The notes under the pieces are model-generated. The model ran no database searches. It was given only the letters and a program-made list of their open reading frames with translations, and was not told where the DNA came from. From positions 1-64,000 of the forward strand of contig JAPEUQ010000015.1 of NCBI GenBank assembly GCA_027946365.1: a DNA stretch of 64,000 nucleotides, read 5' to 3'. Numbering within the stretch: position 1 is the first letter of the stretch; every line of letters starts with the position of its first letter. This DNA is from Kalmusia sp. IMI 367209 (Eukaryota; Ascomycota; Dothideomycetes; Pleosporales; Didymosphaeriaceae). The translations under genes and the position numbers were made by a program. Positions 15,031 to 28,059 of this stretch are shown in pieces.

Positions 15031-17747
15031 CTAATATAAGTAGGGGTGAAACTAACCTTTATTATAGATACTATATACCCACTAATGCTCTTCCTCTAGT
15101 AATTAAAAATGTTGGAGATACTCTTTAAAAGCTTTTACTTAATAATAGCCTATGATAAGCTCTACCTTTTCTCTAATTATACTATTTTAGCTTTTAAATA
15201 ATAGTTACTTTATACTATCCTTATTACCGCTCTCGCCTGAAGCGATGGTAGTCTAAGCCTAGCCCTTTAGTAAAGATAGTCTAGTATCTACTATACTATA
15301 TCTTAGAGTAAGTAACCTATAACTAATAGCTTATATCTTACTAAAGATACCTACCTCTTTAAAAATCTTATAGAGGCGATGCTTATACGCTTTATTAATA
15401 GATTAATTAATACTAAGGCTCTAATCTAGGCTAAGTATATTAATTAGAAATCTAGCTATTGCTAGTTATATGGCGCAGCTTAATTATAGAGGAATCTATC
15501 TCTCTAACTTTCTTAATTATTATATATTATCTTTTTATTACTCTTATATCATTTATGCCTTTATACTTTATAGTAGGTAGCTCTAGGTGCGATTAGATTA
15601 GAAGGTAAAGAGAGTAGGGTCTTTTAAAATATAACGTTAATTTTATGGAGTTATCATCTACTAAACTAATTAGGAGTAGGTTTAGTATTTATAAATCTAT
15701 AGGTCTAGTTTAAACCTCTTATCCTTAGGGGTAGTCTTCTATAAAGGTTTTACCTCTAGGGGTAGTCTGCTAGAGTCTTTACCCCTAAGGATAGTCTTTT
15801 ATAGAGTCTTTACTTTTATAGTAGTCTACTAGAGTCTTTACCCCTAGGGGTAGTCTTCCATAGAGTCTTTACTCCTATGGTAGTCTACCACAAAGTCTTT
15901 ATCCTTAGGGGTAGTCTTTTATAAAGTCTTTACCCCTAGGGGTAGTCTTCCGTAGAGTCTTTATTCCTATGATAGTCTACTAGAGTCTTTATCTTTAGAG
16001 GTAGTCTACTAGAGTCTTTATCTCTAAAGATAGTCTACTAGAGTCTTTGCCTCTAAAGATAGTCTACTAGAGTCTTTACCTCTAGAGGTAGTCTACTAGA
16101 GTCTTTACCCTTAGGGATAGTCTGCTAGAGTCTTTACCCCTAGGGGTAGTCTTCTATAGAGTCTTTATCTATGGTAGTCTACGTAAAGTCTAGAATAGTA
16201 GTAAAGTTTTATAGCAGTCTACTTAGTTTTCAGATAGGTCTTTTTTAGTCTCTTTACCCCTAGAGATAGTCTTCCATAGAGTCTTTACTCTTAGTAGTCT
16301 ACTAGAGTCTAGTCTTCTAGAGTCTTTACTTTTAAAAATAGTCTACTAGAGTCTTTACTTTAGGGTAGTCTACTAGTCTTATCCTTAGAGTTATAGTCTT
16401 TTACCCCTAGGGGGTAGTCTACCGTAGAGTCTTTACCTATAGTCAGTACTACTTTTTCGGCCCCTAGGGATAACCTAACCCTGCCTTACTGACACCGTTT
16501 CACCCCTAAGTATAGTAGTCTACTAGAGTCTTTATCTCTAGAGGTAGTCTACTAGAGTCTTTACCCCTAAGAATAGTCTTTTATAAAGTCTTTACTTTAG
16601 GATAGTCTTTCGCAAAGTCTTTACTGAAATAGTTTTTATAGAGTCTTTTTTCTATAATAGTCTCTAAGTATCTTTACCCTAGGGGTAGTCTAGAGTCTTT
16701 ACCTTCTTGTAGTAATAGAGTCTTTATTTCTACCCCTTAGTCTTAAAGTCTTTACAAAGATTAGGGTAGTCTACTAGAGTCTTTACCCCTAGGAGTAGTC
16801 TTCTATAGAGTCTTTATTTCTATAGTAAGTACTTAAGTCTTTACCCTAAAGTCTTTATAGAGTCTTTACTTCTATAGTAGTCTGTTTAAGAGTCTTTATC
16901 CCTAGGGGTAGTCTTTTATAGAGTCTTTATTTCTAGGGTAGTCTACTAGAGTCTTTACCCCTAGGTAGTCTTTATAGAGTCTTTATTTCTATGGTAGTCC
17001 TAGTCTTTACGCCTCTAGGGTAGTCTTTTTTATAGAGTCTTTACTTTACTTAATAGTCTGCTAGAGTCTTTACCTCTAGGGGTAGTCTTTTATAAAGTCT
17101 TTATTTTTATAACTCTACTAGAGTCTTTACCCCTAGGGGTAGTCTTTTATAGAGTCTTTACTTCTATAGTAGTCTACCAGAGTCTTTATCCCTAGGGGTA
17201 GTCTTTTATAGAGTCTTTATTTCTATAGTAGTCTGCTAGAGTCTTTATTCTTAGGGGTAGTCTTTTATAAAGTCTTTACTTCTATAGCTCTACTAGAGTC
17301 TTTACCCCTAGGGATAGTCTTCTATAGAGTCTTTACTTCTAGGGTAGTCTACCAGAGTCTTTACCCCTAGGGGTAGTCTTCTATAGAGTCTTTATTTTTA
17401 TAGTAGTCTGCCAGAGTCTTTGCCCCTAGGGGTAGTCTTTTATAAAGTCTTTATTTTTATAACTCTACTAGAGTCTTTATCTCTAAGGATAGTCTACTAG
17501 AGTCTTTACCCCTAGGGGTAGTCTTCTATAAAGTCTTTACTTTTATAATAGTCTACTAGAGTCTTTACCTCTAGGAATAGTCTATTAGAGTCTTTATCTT
17601 TAAAGATAGTCTACTAGAGTCTTTGCCCCTAGGGGTAGTCTTCTATAGGGTCTTTACCCCTATAGGTCGTCCTTACACCACTTTTTCGCCCCTAGGGGTA
17701 ACTTAACCCTACCTTACTGGCACCGTTTCACCCCTAAGTATAGCTTA
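15031..17747 (+). repeat. Left LTR of the Gypsy element (2.7 kb, minisatellite-bearing)
   Basis: The first ~700 bp (e.g. 'tattaattagaaatctagct', 'tgcgattagattagaaggta') match the right LTR base for base apart from transitions. The rest is a tandem array of ~30 bp units built on 'agagtctttacccctagggg' and 'tagtcttctatagagtcttt'. It is interrupted at 16,452-16,514 by one copy of the terminal motif and closed at 17,681-17,741 by another. It is about 0.5 kb longer than the right LTR because of the additional array block. Confidence 0.75.
15735..17680. repeat. Minisatellite array inside the left LTR
   Basis: More than 50 imperfect units of about 27-33 bp alternate 'gtctttacccctaggggtag' with 'gtctttacttctatagtagt'. 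Many unit cores are the perfect palindrome CCCCTAGGGG. The array is split in two by a copy of the 61 bp LTR-end motif near 16.48 kb. Units are not separated by unique spacers. Confidence 0.85.
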
Positions 17748-17899
17748 AGTAGAGTAGTTAGTAGTAGTAACCTATAGAGATTACTAAAAGTATCTATTAA
17801 GGTTCCTTATTAAAAAAGTTTAATGAGGATATAAAGAAAATTAAAACCTTTTATACTAGTATAAAATTATACTTTAGATTCTATACTAATAGTTTTAGA

Positions 17900-20800
17900 A
17901 TTAATTAAGTAAAAATCCTTATAACTAAACTTTATATAATGGGAAAATTAGTAGACTGACTTTAACCCCTTATAAAGATTACCTAAATAATAAAGCCAAT
18001 ATAGAGAAATATATAAATAATATAAAGAAAATATTCTAAAGCTAAAAATACTTTAAAGAAAAATATTAATTATATTTAGAGAAGTGAATATAGAATACTA
18101 AATAGAATATAAAATCTAGTTACTCTACTAAAGATAATTAGTTAAAACGTATACTATAGACTTTAGACATCTAGTAACTAGGATTAATTAGGACGACGTA
18201 CTACTTAGGACAGCCTACTATAATAGACTAAAAGAGGCTATTAAAAATAAGCTAATCCATTATAAGAAGGTAGAAATCTAAATAAGATAATTAAATTATT
18301 TATTAGAATTAACAACCATCTTTATGAAAGATAATAAAAAAGAAAGAAAAACCCTAGTCTAAATTAGTATAACCCAAGTACTAAAAAAATGATTAAAATT
18401 AAGTATAACTAAAATAGTAATGTAATAATAATTAATAAGATATAGGAGAAAAAGAAGAAAGGAGACTTAAACGAGAATACAGAGGAATAAATAAAGAAGA
18501 AAAGTAATAATACTTTAAAAATAAGATCTACTTATTCTATAGAGAAATAGGCCATTTTAGGAAAGACTATCTAAGAAAAAAATAAGAAAATAAAGATTAG
18601 AGTAATACGTATTATAATACTCTAGACTACTCTAATAACTAAGGAACGTTAATATTATTTTATTAAAGTATAAATACTAGATTAACTTATAACGTAACTA
18701 TATTAGATATATAGGAGTTAGGAACATAAAGATAATAGGTGCGAAAATAAAACTATTATTAATAGAGTAATATTAAAGAACTCTATAAATAGCCCTATAA
18801 CGATAGGGACCTATAATAGAGTATAACTTAATCTAAATCTAAATATATATTAACTATATAAATCTATTATAGACTTAATATAAAAAGGAAAATAGATATT
18901 AATATTATAAAAAGAATACTAAGAGATAGAAACATAACTAGGATACTATTTATATATCTTTTTATAAAATGATAAATACAACGTTAAGTTATATTATATA
19001 TATAATTATAATAAATAGTACTAGAAGCATATAATCCTACGATAGGATAAATACTATAATAAATAATATAAAAATATATAAGGATAGTAAATATCTTATA
19101 GGCCAGTTATCCATTAGACTAGTAGCTATAAACGCGATTTTATACTAAATCTAAAAATATAAATTAGGACACCCTAATGATAAGTATAAATAGCTACTAT
19201 AAAATAAATATTAGATAATATACTATATATTCTATATCTTAGAAAAGGAAGAAGTAGTCTATAATGAGTTACTAGAGCACTAACACCTTAACGAAAGGGA
19301 ATATATAAAGAATAACTATTAATAGTATAAATAGACTAATTATAAATATATAACTAGTCTATAAATCTAATATATTATATAGATATAACGTACTATCACG
19401 CGAAATAAAATTAAAACTATATAAAATTACTAGAAGGGACTAGATTACTAGAAGTAGAACTAGAAGTAAAAACTCTAGACCCCATTTAAGAAGATTTAGA
19501 AAGATGGGTCACATGTAAAGAAGAATTCTAATAAATAAAAAAATGCCTATACCTAAAATATTAGAATAAGAGATATATATATGAATCGTATAGATATTCT
19601 ATTATTAAGATGATTATAGTATACACCTATTAAATAAAGAAGGAAGTGGATACTTTCTATAGAAAAGAAATAGGAGAATAAAAACTAAGATACTATTAGC
19701 TAAAGAGTCTCATTAGTAAGAGTATTATAAAATAGACTTAATCATAGATATAATAAATATACCTACTAATAATAATATATATATAAGAAAGGAAAGTATA
19801 GACGCTATTAAATAGTAGAGTATAAATTATAATTATCTCACCCTAAGTAATAGAGAAGTAAGGGTTACGATATAAGATAAAAAAGTATCTAATATTTATT
19901 AGCCTAGCTAATAATTTAATAATAGGATATAACTTAAGAAAAATATAACTAGAGATAGGAATAGTAACCCTATAGATTAGAAACTTTATGGAAAAATAAA
20001 AGATACCTATTATAGATATAAAATCCCTTAATATGATAATAGGATACGATTAACTAGTTAAGTATAATCTAAATATTAACTAGTAAATAGTAGAAATGAC
20101 TAAACGCTTAATAGAAGCTAGAATTATATAACTATAAGTAATACCTATAATAGCGAAAATTAAAAAGATATCACTATAATAGATTAGAAAAATCTAAAAA
20201 AAAGACCCTTAGTAAATAGAAATTATATAGATATAAAAACTAGAGACTAAGGAAATAATAAAAGCTTAGCCTATAATTTTAAAAAATATAAAGAATATAG
20301 AAAGCTATTTAAAAAATATAGTAAAATAGATTTACTAAAATACTAAAATTAGGATTATAAAATTATCCTAGAAGAAGGTATAAAATTATATCTAGGACTA
20401 ATATATCCTTTATTTTATAATTAGTAATAAGAACTAAAAAGTATATTAAGAAGAATATTAAAAGGAATTTATAAGAGTTAGTAAAAGTTTAATAGCATTA
20501 CTAATATTATTTATTCTAAAGAAAAATAGATAGCTATAATTCTATATAGACTATAGATAGCTAAATAATATTATAAAAAAATAGATACCTACTACCCTTA
20601 ATATAGGAGCTCATAAAGTGACTTTAAGGAGCAAAATAATTTATAAAATTTAATATATAAGATAGTTATTATTAAATAAGAATTAAAGAAGACTATAAAT
20701 AGAAAATAATCTTTAGAATTAAATATAAATTATATAAATATACAGTTATACCCTTTAGATTAATAAATATACTAGTAATCTTTTTAAGTCCTAGTAAATA

Positions 20801-23200
20801 AGGCTTTATATGAATACTTAGATATATTCTATATAATATACCTAGATGATGTATTAATCTACTCTTAAGATATACTAGAGGAATATATTAGATATATTAA
20901 GAAAGTATTAGATAAAATAAAATAATACGACTTACTATTCTACTTAGATAAGTATAAGTTCTATGTTAAAAAAATTAACTACTTAGGTTTTATTATTTTA
21001 AATTAAGGAGTGGCCATGAACCCGAAAAAAGTATAGATAATATAAAAATAACTAATACTAAAAATAATATAAGAGGTATAATTCTTCTTAGGGTTTACTA
21101 ACTTCTATTAAAAGTTTATTAAAGGATACTTAAGTATTATAGTACCCCTAATAGAAATTATTAAAAAGGAAGTAGACTATAATTAGGTAAAAATAAGAAA
21201 AAGCATTTAAAAACTAAAATAACTATTCCTAGAAGCACTAATATTATAGATAAATAATCTAATAAAAAGAAAGTAAATAGAAACTAATATATTAGACTAT
21301 ATACTAGCCACTATACTATCACAAGAATGTAAAGATAAAAATAGAGACTAGTATTCTACTATATAAGAAAGTTCTTAGGAGTAGAACTAAACTATAATAT
21401 TTATAATAAGAAACTACTAGTAGTAGTAGAAGTCTTTAAATAATAGAAAGTATAGTTATTAGGAATACTAGAATAGATAAAAGTCTTTTAGATTATAAAA
21501 ACCTAATCAGCTTTACTATAACTAAAAAACTAAACTAATTATAAGTTAAATAGTTAAAAATACTAGTTAACTTTAATTTTAAAATCTATTATAGAGCTGA
21601 AATACTAAATAACGCCATAGATATACTTAGTTAAAGAAGGATCTAATAGGAAATAATAATCTAATTATATATAATATTATATTAATATATAATAGAGATG
21701 GTACGCTTAGATATAACTAGACTATAGAATACGTTAAGCTTACCAGTATTACCTACTAAGGACTAGAAATTAAAAATTATTAAGACTACGCAGGATTGCC
21801 AGAAAAGCAATAAAAATAATATAGACTAGTAAAATACCTTAGAAAAGTTAAAAGAGATAGCTTAGAAAGGATAGTAATAGACGACCACTATATAACTAAA
21901 GTAATATAATAACTTTATAAATCTAAGGAATAGAGATATATAGGGATAGATGAAATAATTCAGCGGCTTAGTCATGAATATAATATCTAAAACCTAAAGA
22001 TATAAATAATAGAAGTTATAGATAACTATTTAGTCTATTTAAAAATAAGTCTAAGAGATATAAATCTTATAAATTATTATAATCCTTATAACGCCTTAGA
22101 GATTATAGACTTATATGATAATAAACTTCATAGTAAAACTTCTAATATTAATAAAGTCTAGATTAAATAAAATATATAACTTAATATTAGTAATTATAAA
22201 ATAATTAATTAAAGCCGTATACTTTATTCTAATAATGGAAGCAATTATAACCCTAGAAATAACTTATAAAGTAGAATAAATCCTTATTATAAATTATAAA
22301 AAACTAGAATAGATTTTTATAAATAGGGATAAACTCTTTATATTTAAGTTTTAAAAAATATTACTAGCCAAGCTAGGTATTAAAAGAAAACTCTCAACGA
22401 GCTTTTATCTATAAACGGATGGATAAACGGAAAGGATTAATTAAGTCCTAGAGTAGTACTTATAAATATATATAAATAAACTATAAAATAATTAAGTAAA
22501 ACTATTATCTATAGTATAGTTAATATATAATAGTTTATAATTAAGTATAACTAAGTAGTTACTATATTATATAAATTATAAATATGAGCCAACGGTACAT
22601 TAGGACCTATAGAACGTAGCTAGTATTATGGCCTTAGCGGAATATAAAGTAAGGCTTATAAATAAATTATATTAATAATTATATATAAATATTAAAAAAG
22701 AACCTCACGACGTCTAGATAGATGAATAAAAAAGGATTAAGGGATTAACCCTTAAAAAGGGGATAAAGTCTTCCTATCACAAAAAAATTTAAAAATTAAA
22801 AGATCTAGTAATAAGCTTAATAGCCTATAAATAAGATTATTTAAAATTATTAAAGAAATAGGATTAATAAACTTTAAACTTAAACTACTATAAAAACTTA
22901 TATATACCTAGTATTTCATAAATCTCTACTAGAACTAGTACTAATTAATACTAAGCTAAAAACTACACTAGAACTTAAAGATAAAGAATATAAGATTAAG
23001 ATAATTAAGAATCTATAGAAATTTAGAAGTTAGTAGAAATATCTAGTAAAGTAGAAAGGATGATTAAAGGATTAAAATACCTAGAAATTACTATAAAATC
23101 TTATAAATTATAAAAACTAGTATTAAACTACTATAAGTAGAATTAATAAAAATAAACCTAGAAGAAGGAGTTAGACTAAAATTAGGAAAAATAAAGAAGT
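17900..23200 (+). pseudogene. Dead gag-pol polyprotein of the Gypsy element
   Basis: Order along the DNA: a CCHC zinc knuckle at 18,529-18,570 in which all three Cys codons now read Tyr (spacing x2-x4-His-x4 kept); an RT region with 'LYRL'-like and 'PFRL' motifs near 20,540-20,770; the RT catalytic box YLDDVLIYS at 20,839-20,868; a following 'FYVKKINYLGFII' segment typical of Gypsy RT/RNase H; an integrase stretch with 'TDG*TERIN*VLE*YL' at 22,414-22,460; and a chromodomain-like tail with 'KYLEITIKSYKL' near 23,070. TGY to TAY and CAR to TAR changes are everywhere. No frame is usable. Confidence 0.7.
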
Positions 23201-24316
23201 TAAAATAGAAGAAGAAATTAAAAGAAAAGGAATTAGCCTATAACTAGCCTAGGTTAATTAATAATTTAAGTGGCAGCGGTTTAGAAATAGTAGTAATAAT
23301 TATATTCTTTAAGGCCTCCTCTTACTCTAGATAATCTATGAAAGACGCTATATAAAGATTATAAAAACTAATATATATTTAGCCTCCTTAGTAGTAAATA
23401 ATTCATAATAGAGATAAATAGTCTCTATAATAGTAGTAGCTTAATACTCCTTAATAGTAAGAAACTTAATCTTCTTATAATAACATTCTACTTAGACCCT
23501 TTTCTACTCTTTTTCCAGCACCCAAAGACTATACTTAGAATAAATAGCTAGATAACTAGTATAATAATTAAATATAATATTTATAAAGTATTATAAACCC
23601 TTCTCTTTATAATAAGTATATTTATAAATCATTTTAAGATTCCAGGAAACAATATGGGATATATATTCTTAATAAAATATAACTAAAGGTTTAAGGACTT
23701 TAGATATAATTAGAAAGACTTATAAGATAAATTAGAAAGATAGTAGTAGTATACCTTTATAAGCGCCTAATAGGGGAACTAGTAATATAGTAAAGACTAA
23801 ATAATATTAGAATAATTACTATAAGAGAAAAGTAAGTATTAATAATATCTATTAATAAGCTAAAGAATTATACGTAATAAATAATTATAGGTAAATCTAT
23901 AGTAGATATAATAGATATAATAAGATTCTTAGATAAGCTAATAGAGTTAGTAACTTAGTAATTATATAATAATATTCTATTAAAGAAAGCTAAAATAGAA
24001 AAGATACTAGAATAAAAATAATATCTTATACTAAAAATAATATCCTACCAAGATTAAAGATATTAGAGAAATAAATAAAATATCTAGGACTAGGAAAAGA
24101 ATATATAAAGAGAAAGGTTTCGGTCTTTATTAGATTCCTTATAATTAATTTAAATTATTAACTCATCTCTTATATAGATTAATATAGATAACGTTAGCTT
24201 TAATATTATTTATTAAAGTAGATAGAGCTTTATTTATTACTTAATTAACTAGCACCAGACCTTCTAAAGCCTACCTTACTTAATCTATTTAAGATAAATA
24301 ACCTCCACGTATAACA

Positions 24317-26518
24317 CTAATATAAGTAGAGGGTAAAATTAACCTTTATTATAAATATTATATACCTACTAATACTTTTCCTCTAGTAATTAAAAATATT
24401 AAAGATACTTTTTAAAAGCTTTTATTTAATAATAATCTATAATAAGCTTTATCTTTTCTCTAATTATACTATTTTAACTTTTAAATAATAGTTACTTTAT
24501 ACTATCCTTATTACCACTCTTATCTAAAGTAATAATAGTCTAAGCCTAGTTCTTTTAATAAAGATAGTCTAATATCTACTATATTTATATCTTAAAGTAA
24601 ATAATCTATAACTAATAACTTATATTATACTAAAGAATATCTATCTCTTTAAAAATCTTATAGAGGTAATATTTATACGCTTTATTAATAGATTAATTAA
24701 TACTAAGACTCTAATCTAGACTAAGTATATTAATTAAAAATCTAGTTATTACTAGTTTATATAGCATAGCTTAATTATAGAGAAAATCTATCTTTCTAAT
24801 TTTTTTAATTATTATATATTATCTTTTATTACTTTTATATTATTTATATCTTTATACTTTATAGTAGATAGATTTGGGTGCGATTAGATTAGAAGGTAAA
24901 AATAAATAAAATCTTTTAAAATATAATATTAATTTTAAAAAGTTATTATCTACTAAACTAATTAGGAGTAGATTTAATATTTATAAATCTATAGATCTAA
25001 TATAAACCTCTTATTTTTAAAAATAATCTATTATAGTTTTTATTTTTAAAGATAGTCTATTAGAGTTTTTATTTTTAAAGATAGTCTACTAGAATCTTTA
25101 TCCCTAGAAATAGTCTTTTATAAGATCTTTACTTTTAGAATAGTCTACTAGAGTCTTTATCTCTAAAGATAGTCTTCTAATATCTTTATTTTTAAAATAG
25201 TTTACTAGAGTTTTTATCTTTAGGGATAGTCTTTTAGAGTTTATTCTTTTAAGATAGTTTATTAGAGTCTTTATTTTTAGGGATAGTTCTTATAATTCTT
25301 TATCTCTAGAGATAGTCTTCTAGAGTCTTTATTTTTAAAGATAGTCTTCTAATATCTTTACTTTTAAAATAATCTACTAGAGTCTTTATTTTTAAAGATA
25401 GTCTTCTAGAGTCTATACTTTTAAAATAGTCTATTAGAGTTTTTATCTTTAGAGATAGTCCTTATAGCTTTTTATTCTTAAGAATAGTCTATTATAGTCT
25501 TTATCTTTAGAGGTAGTCTACTAGAGTCTTTACCCTAGAGATAGTTTTCTATAAGATCTTTACTTCTAGAAATAGTCTTTTATAGTCTTCTATAAAGTCT
25601 TTACTTTTAGAGTAGTCTACTAGAGTCTTTATATCTAGAAATAGTCTTCTAATATCTTTACTTTTAAAATAGTCTACTAGAGTCTTTATCTCTAAGGATA
25701 GTCTTTTAGAGTCTATATTTTAAAATAGTCTACTAAAGTCTTTATCTCTAGAGATAGTCTTATAGCTCTTTACCTCTAGAGATAGTCTACTATAGTCTTT
25801 ATTTTTAAAGATAGTTTACTAGAATCTTTATCTCTAGAGATAGTCTTCTATAAGATCTTTATTCCTAGAAGTAGTCTTTTATAGTCTTTTATAAAGTTTT
25901 TACTTTTTAGGATAGTCTACTAGAGTCTTTATATTTAAAGATAGTCTTTTAATATCTTTATTTTTAGAATAGTCTACTAGAGTCTTTATTCTTAGGGATA
26001 GTCTTTTAGAGTCTATCCTTTTAAGATAATCTATTAGAGTCTTTACCCCTAGAGGTAGTCCTTATAGCTTTTTTATCTTTAGGGGTAGTCTTCTAGAGTC
26101 TTTATCCTAGAGATAGTCTTTTATAAAGTCTTTACTTTTAGGGTAATCTACTAGAGTCTTTATCTCTAAAGATAGTCTTCTAGAATCTATATTTTTAAGA
26201 TAGTCTACTAGAGTCTTTATTTTTAAGAATAGTCCTTATAGTTCTTTACCCTAGAGGTAGTCTTTTATAAAGTCTTAACTTTTAGGATGATCTACTAGAG
26301 TTTTTATTTCTAAAGATAGTTTACTAGAGTCTTTATCCCTAAGAATAGTCTTTTATAAAGTCTTAACTTCTAGAATAGTCTATTAGAGTTATTACCTCTA
26401 GAGATAGTCTTTTATAGAGTCTTTACCCCTCTAAGAATAGTCCTTACACTACTTTTTCGCCCCTAGGGGTAACTTAATCCTACCTTACTAGTATTATTTT
26501 ACTTTTAAGTATAATTTA
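24317..26518 (+). repeat. Right LTR of the Gypsy element (2.2 kb)
   Basis: It begins with the same ~700 bp as the left LTR, continues into a single minisatellite block (about 25,010-26,440) and closes with the terminal motif at 26,452-26,512. It is far more mutated than the left LTR: unit cores CCCCTAGGGG of the left LTR appear here as 'tctctagaga' or 'tttttaaaga', i.e. C to T and G to A also outside CpA context. Confidence 0.75.
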
Positions 26519-27543
26519 GAATTATTTTCTTCTCTACTTCTATTATTTTTATAGGCTAAGTTTTTAGATAAAACGTTAGTTATTATAAGTTAAAATTTAA
26601 AATAATTTAGTAAATTTTATTTATACTTTTAGGTTTTATAAAGGTAGCTCTTTTCTTAATTATTTTTTTAAAATTTAGTTTATTTTAAATCTAAGCTTTA
26701 GTCTATAAAAGTAAAGAATACTTTTATAGTTTTTTATTATTAGAGTGTATTATATATTCTTATAAAAGTATTAAAAATACTTTTTTTAACTTTATAAGAT
26801 CTTATTTTAAAACTTAAATAAAATCTTAAAGGATTATCTTCTTTTACTAACTAATTTAATTATTATAAATATTAAAAGATTAGGTAATACTATTATATAT
26901 ATCTAATTTTATATATTTTAAATTTTTAAAAATTATATTAACTATTTTATTATAAGTTTTCTATATTTTATAAACTTAATATTATATACTTTAAGCTAGC
27001 CTTTATTATATTAAAAATCTTATTATTAATATCTATTAAATAATTAGGTTACTTTAGCTAAATATTATTAATTAACTTAGCATCTTTAGCGTTAGGGTTA
27101 ATTTTTTCCTAGATTTCTCTATAGATAGTATAGAATTAAAGTTATATAAACTAGTATAACTAGTTTATTTAATTTATAAATTAATATTAGTCTACTAGAA
27201 TTATTAAATTAGATATAGATATACTTATTTAAATAAATTAAGAATTAAATAGAGTGGCTAAACTAGTAATTCTAATATTAAAAATATATAAGAAGAACTT
27301 TTCTATATTTTAAAGCGCTAGGCTTATAACTATAAAAAAATAAGCTAGAAATTACTATAATTTAATAAGTAAATTAATTAGATTATTATATAAGAAAAAG
27401 TTATCTACTTAGTTAGTATATATATAAGAACTTAAAAAGAAATATTCTAAGCTTTATATAACGTTTTAGAAGCTTATAAGCTTTAAGGTTATAGGTTATA
27501 TAATCCCAAAGTGACGCTTAGTCTATAGTACTTAATAGAGCCT
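26519..27543. other. AT-rich DNA without recognisable gene
   Basis: About 1 kb of TA-rich RIP-type sequence between the Gypsy element and the LTR tip at the island edge. Stops occur in all frames and I recognise nothing in it. Confidence 0.6.
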
Positions 27544-27616
27544 TATTCCTTAATATATAGTAATTTATAGTAACTCTAGAGATTAACTAAAAGTATTAAT
27601 ATTAGATAACTATAGT
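27544..27616. repeat. Dispersed repeat shared with 39,364-39,433
   Basis: 'gtaatttatagtaactctag' followed by 'agatta', 'agtattaatattagataact' and 'atagt' has a close partner at 39,364-39,433 ('gtaatttatagtaactctag', 'agtactaatatcggacaact'). Differences are transitions. Probably the end of a transposon family, here truncated by the LTR tip that follows. Confidence 0.6.
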
Positions 27617-27756
27617 CTTTACTTCTAGAGGTAGTCTTTACCCCTAAGGGTAGTCTTCTATAGAGTCTTTACCCCTAGGGGTAGTCCTTGGAACGCTTTT
27701 TCGCCCCTAGGGGCAACCTAACCCTACCTTACTGGCACCGTTTCACCCCTAAGTAT
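27617..27756 (+). repeat. Truncated LTR tip with best-preserved terminal motif
   Basis: Three or four minisatellite units ('gtctttacccctaggggtag') lead into the ~61 bp motif at 27,695-27,756 ('ctttttcgcccctaggggca' ... 'ctggcaccgtttcacccct' ... 'aagtat'). This copy is almost free of RIP changes. Immediately after 'aagtat' base composition switches to normal island DNA, so an LTR end lies exactly at the isochore/island junction. Confidence 0.75.
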
Positions 27757-28059
27757 GGGCGGGGTCGAATTGTGTCGCGCTTATAGGGAGATGATCAGGA
27801 CAATAATAAGCGAGGCACATTTATTCAGGCCTGCAGCGCTGCTGTCGGGCCGGAAAGTGACGATTCAATGTGAAGTTCAGAGGTGAACGTCTCAGGGTTG
27901 TGTGGGGTCGCTTATATTATGCTTGCACATGGTTGCTGCCTCATTGAACACCTGCTTCCATCGATCAATTACGCTGCCCGCCAAGCCAGTGTCGGCGTTC
28001 ACAGTTCTTCCGTCCCCAACCGATTGCACAGTGCGCTCTATCGCATAGAGCATGCAGCG

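Larger units (their letters stand above)
15031..26518 (+). mobile_element. Ty3/Gypsy-type LTR retrotransposon, RIP-degraded
   Basis: Two long direct repeats (about 15,031-17,747 and 24,317-26,518) flank a 6.5 kb interior that reads, on the plus strand, as gag zinc knuckle, reverse transcriptase, RNase H-type region, integrase and a chromodomain-like tail. That order (RT before integrase) is the Gypsy order. All frames are broken by dozens of stops, so the copy is dead. LTR outer ends are approximate: the right LTR may begin a few bases earlier ('tataacac', plausibly a mutated TGTAACAC), and the left LTR lacks those bases. I could not see a target-site duplication. Confidence 0.8.

Noticed and set aside
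15735..17680. CRISPR-like regular repeat array
   Set aside because: Units are contiguous and degenerate with no unique spacers, the host is eukaryotic, and the array lies inside a retroelement LTR.
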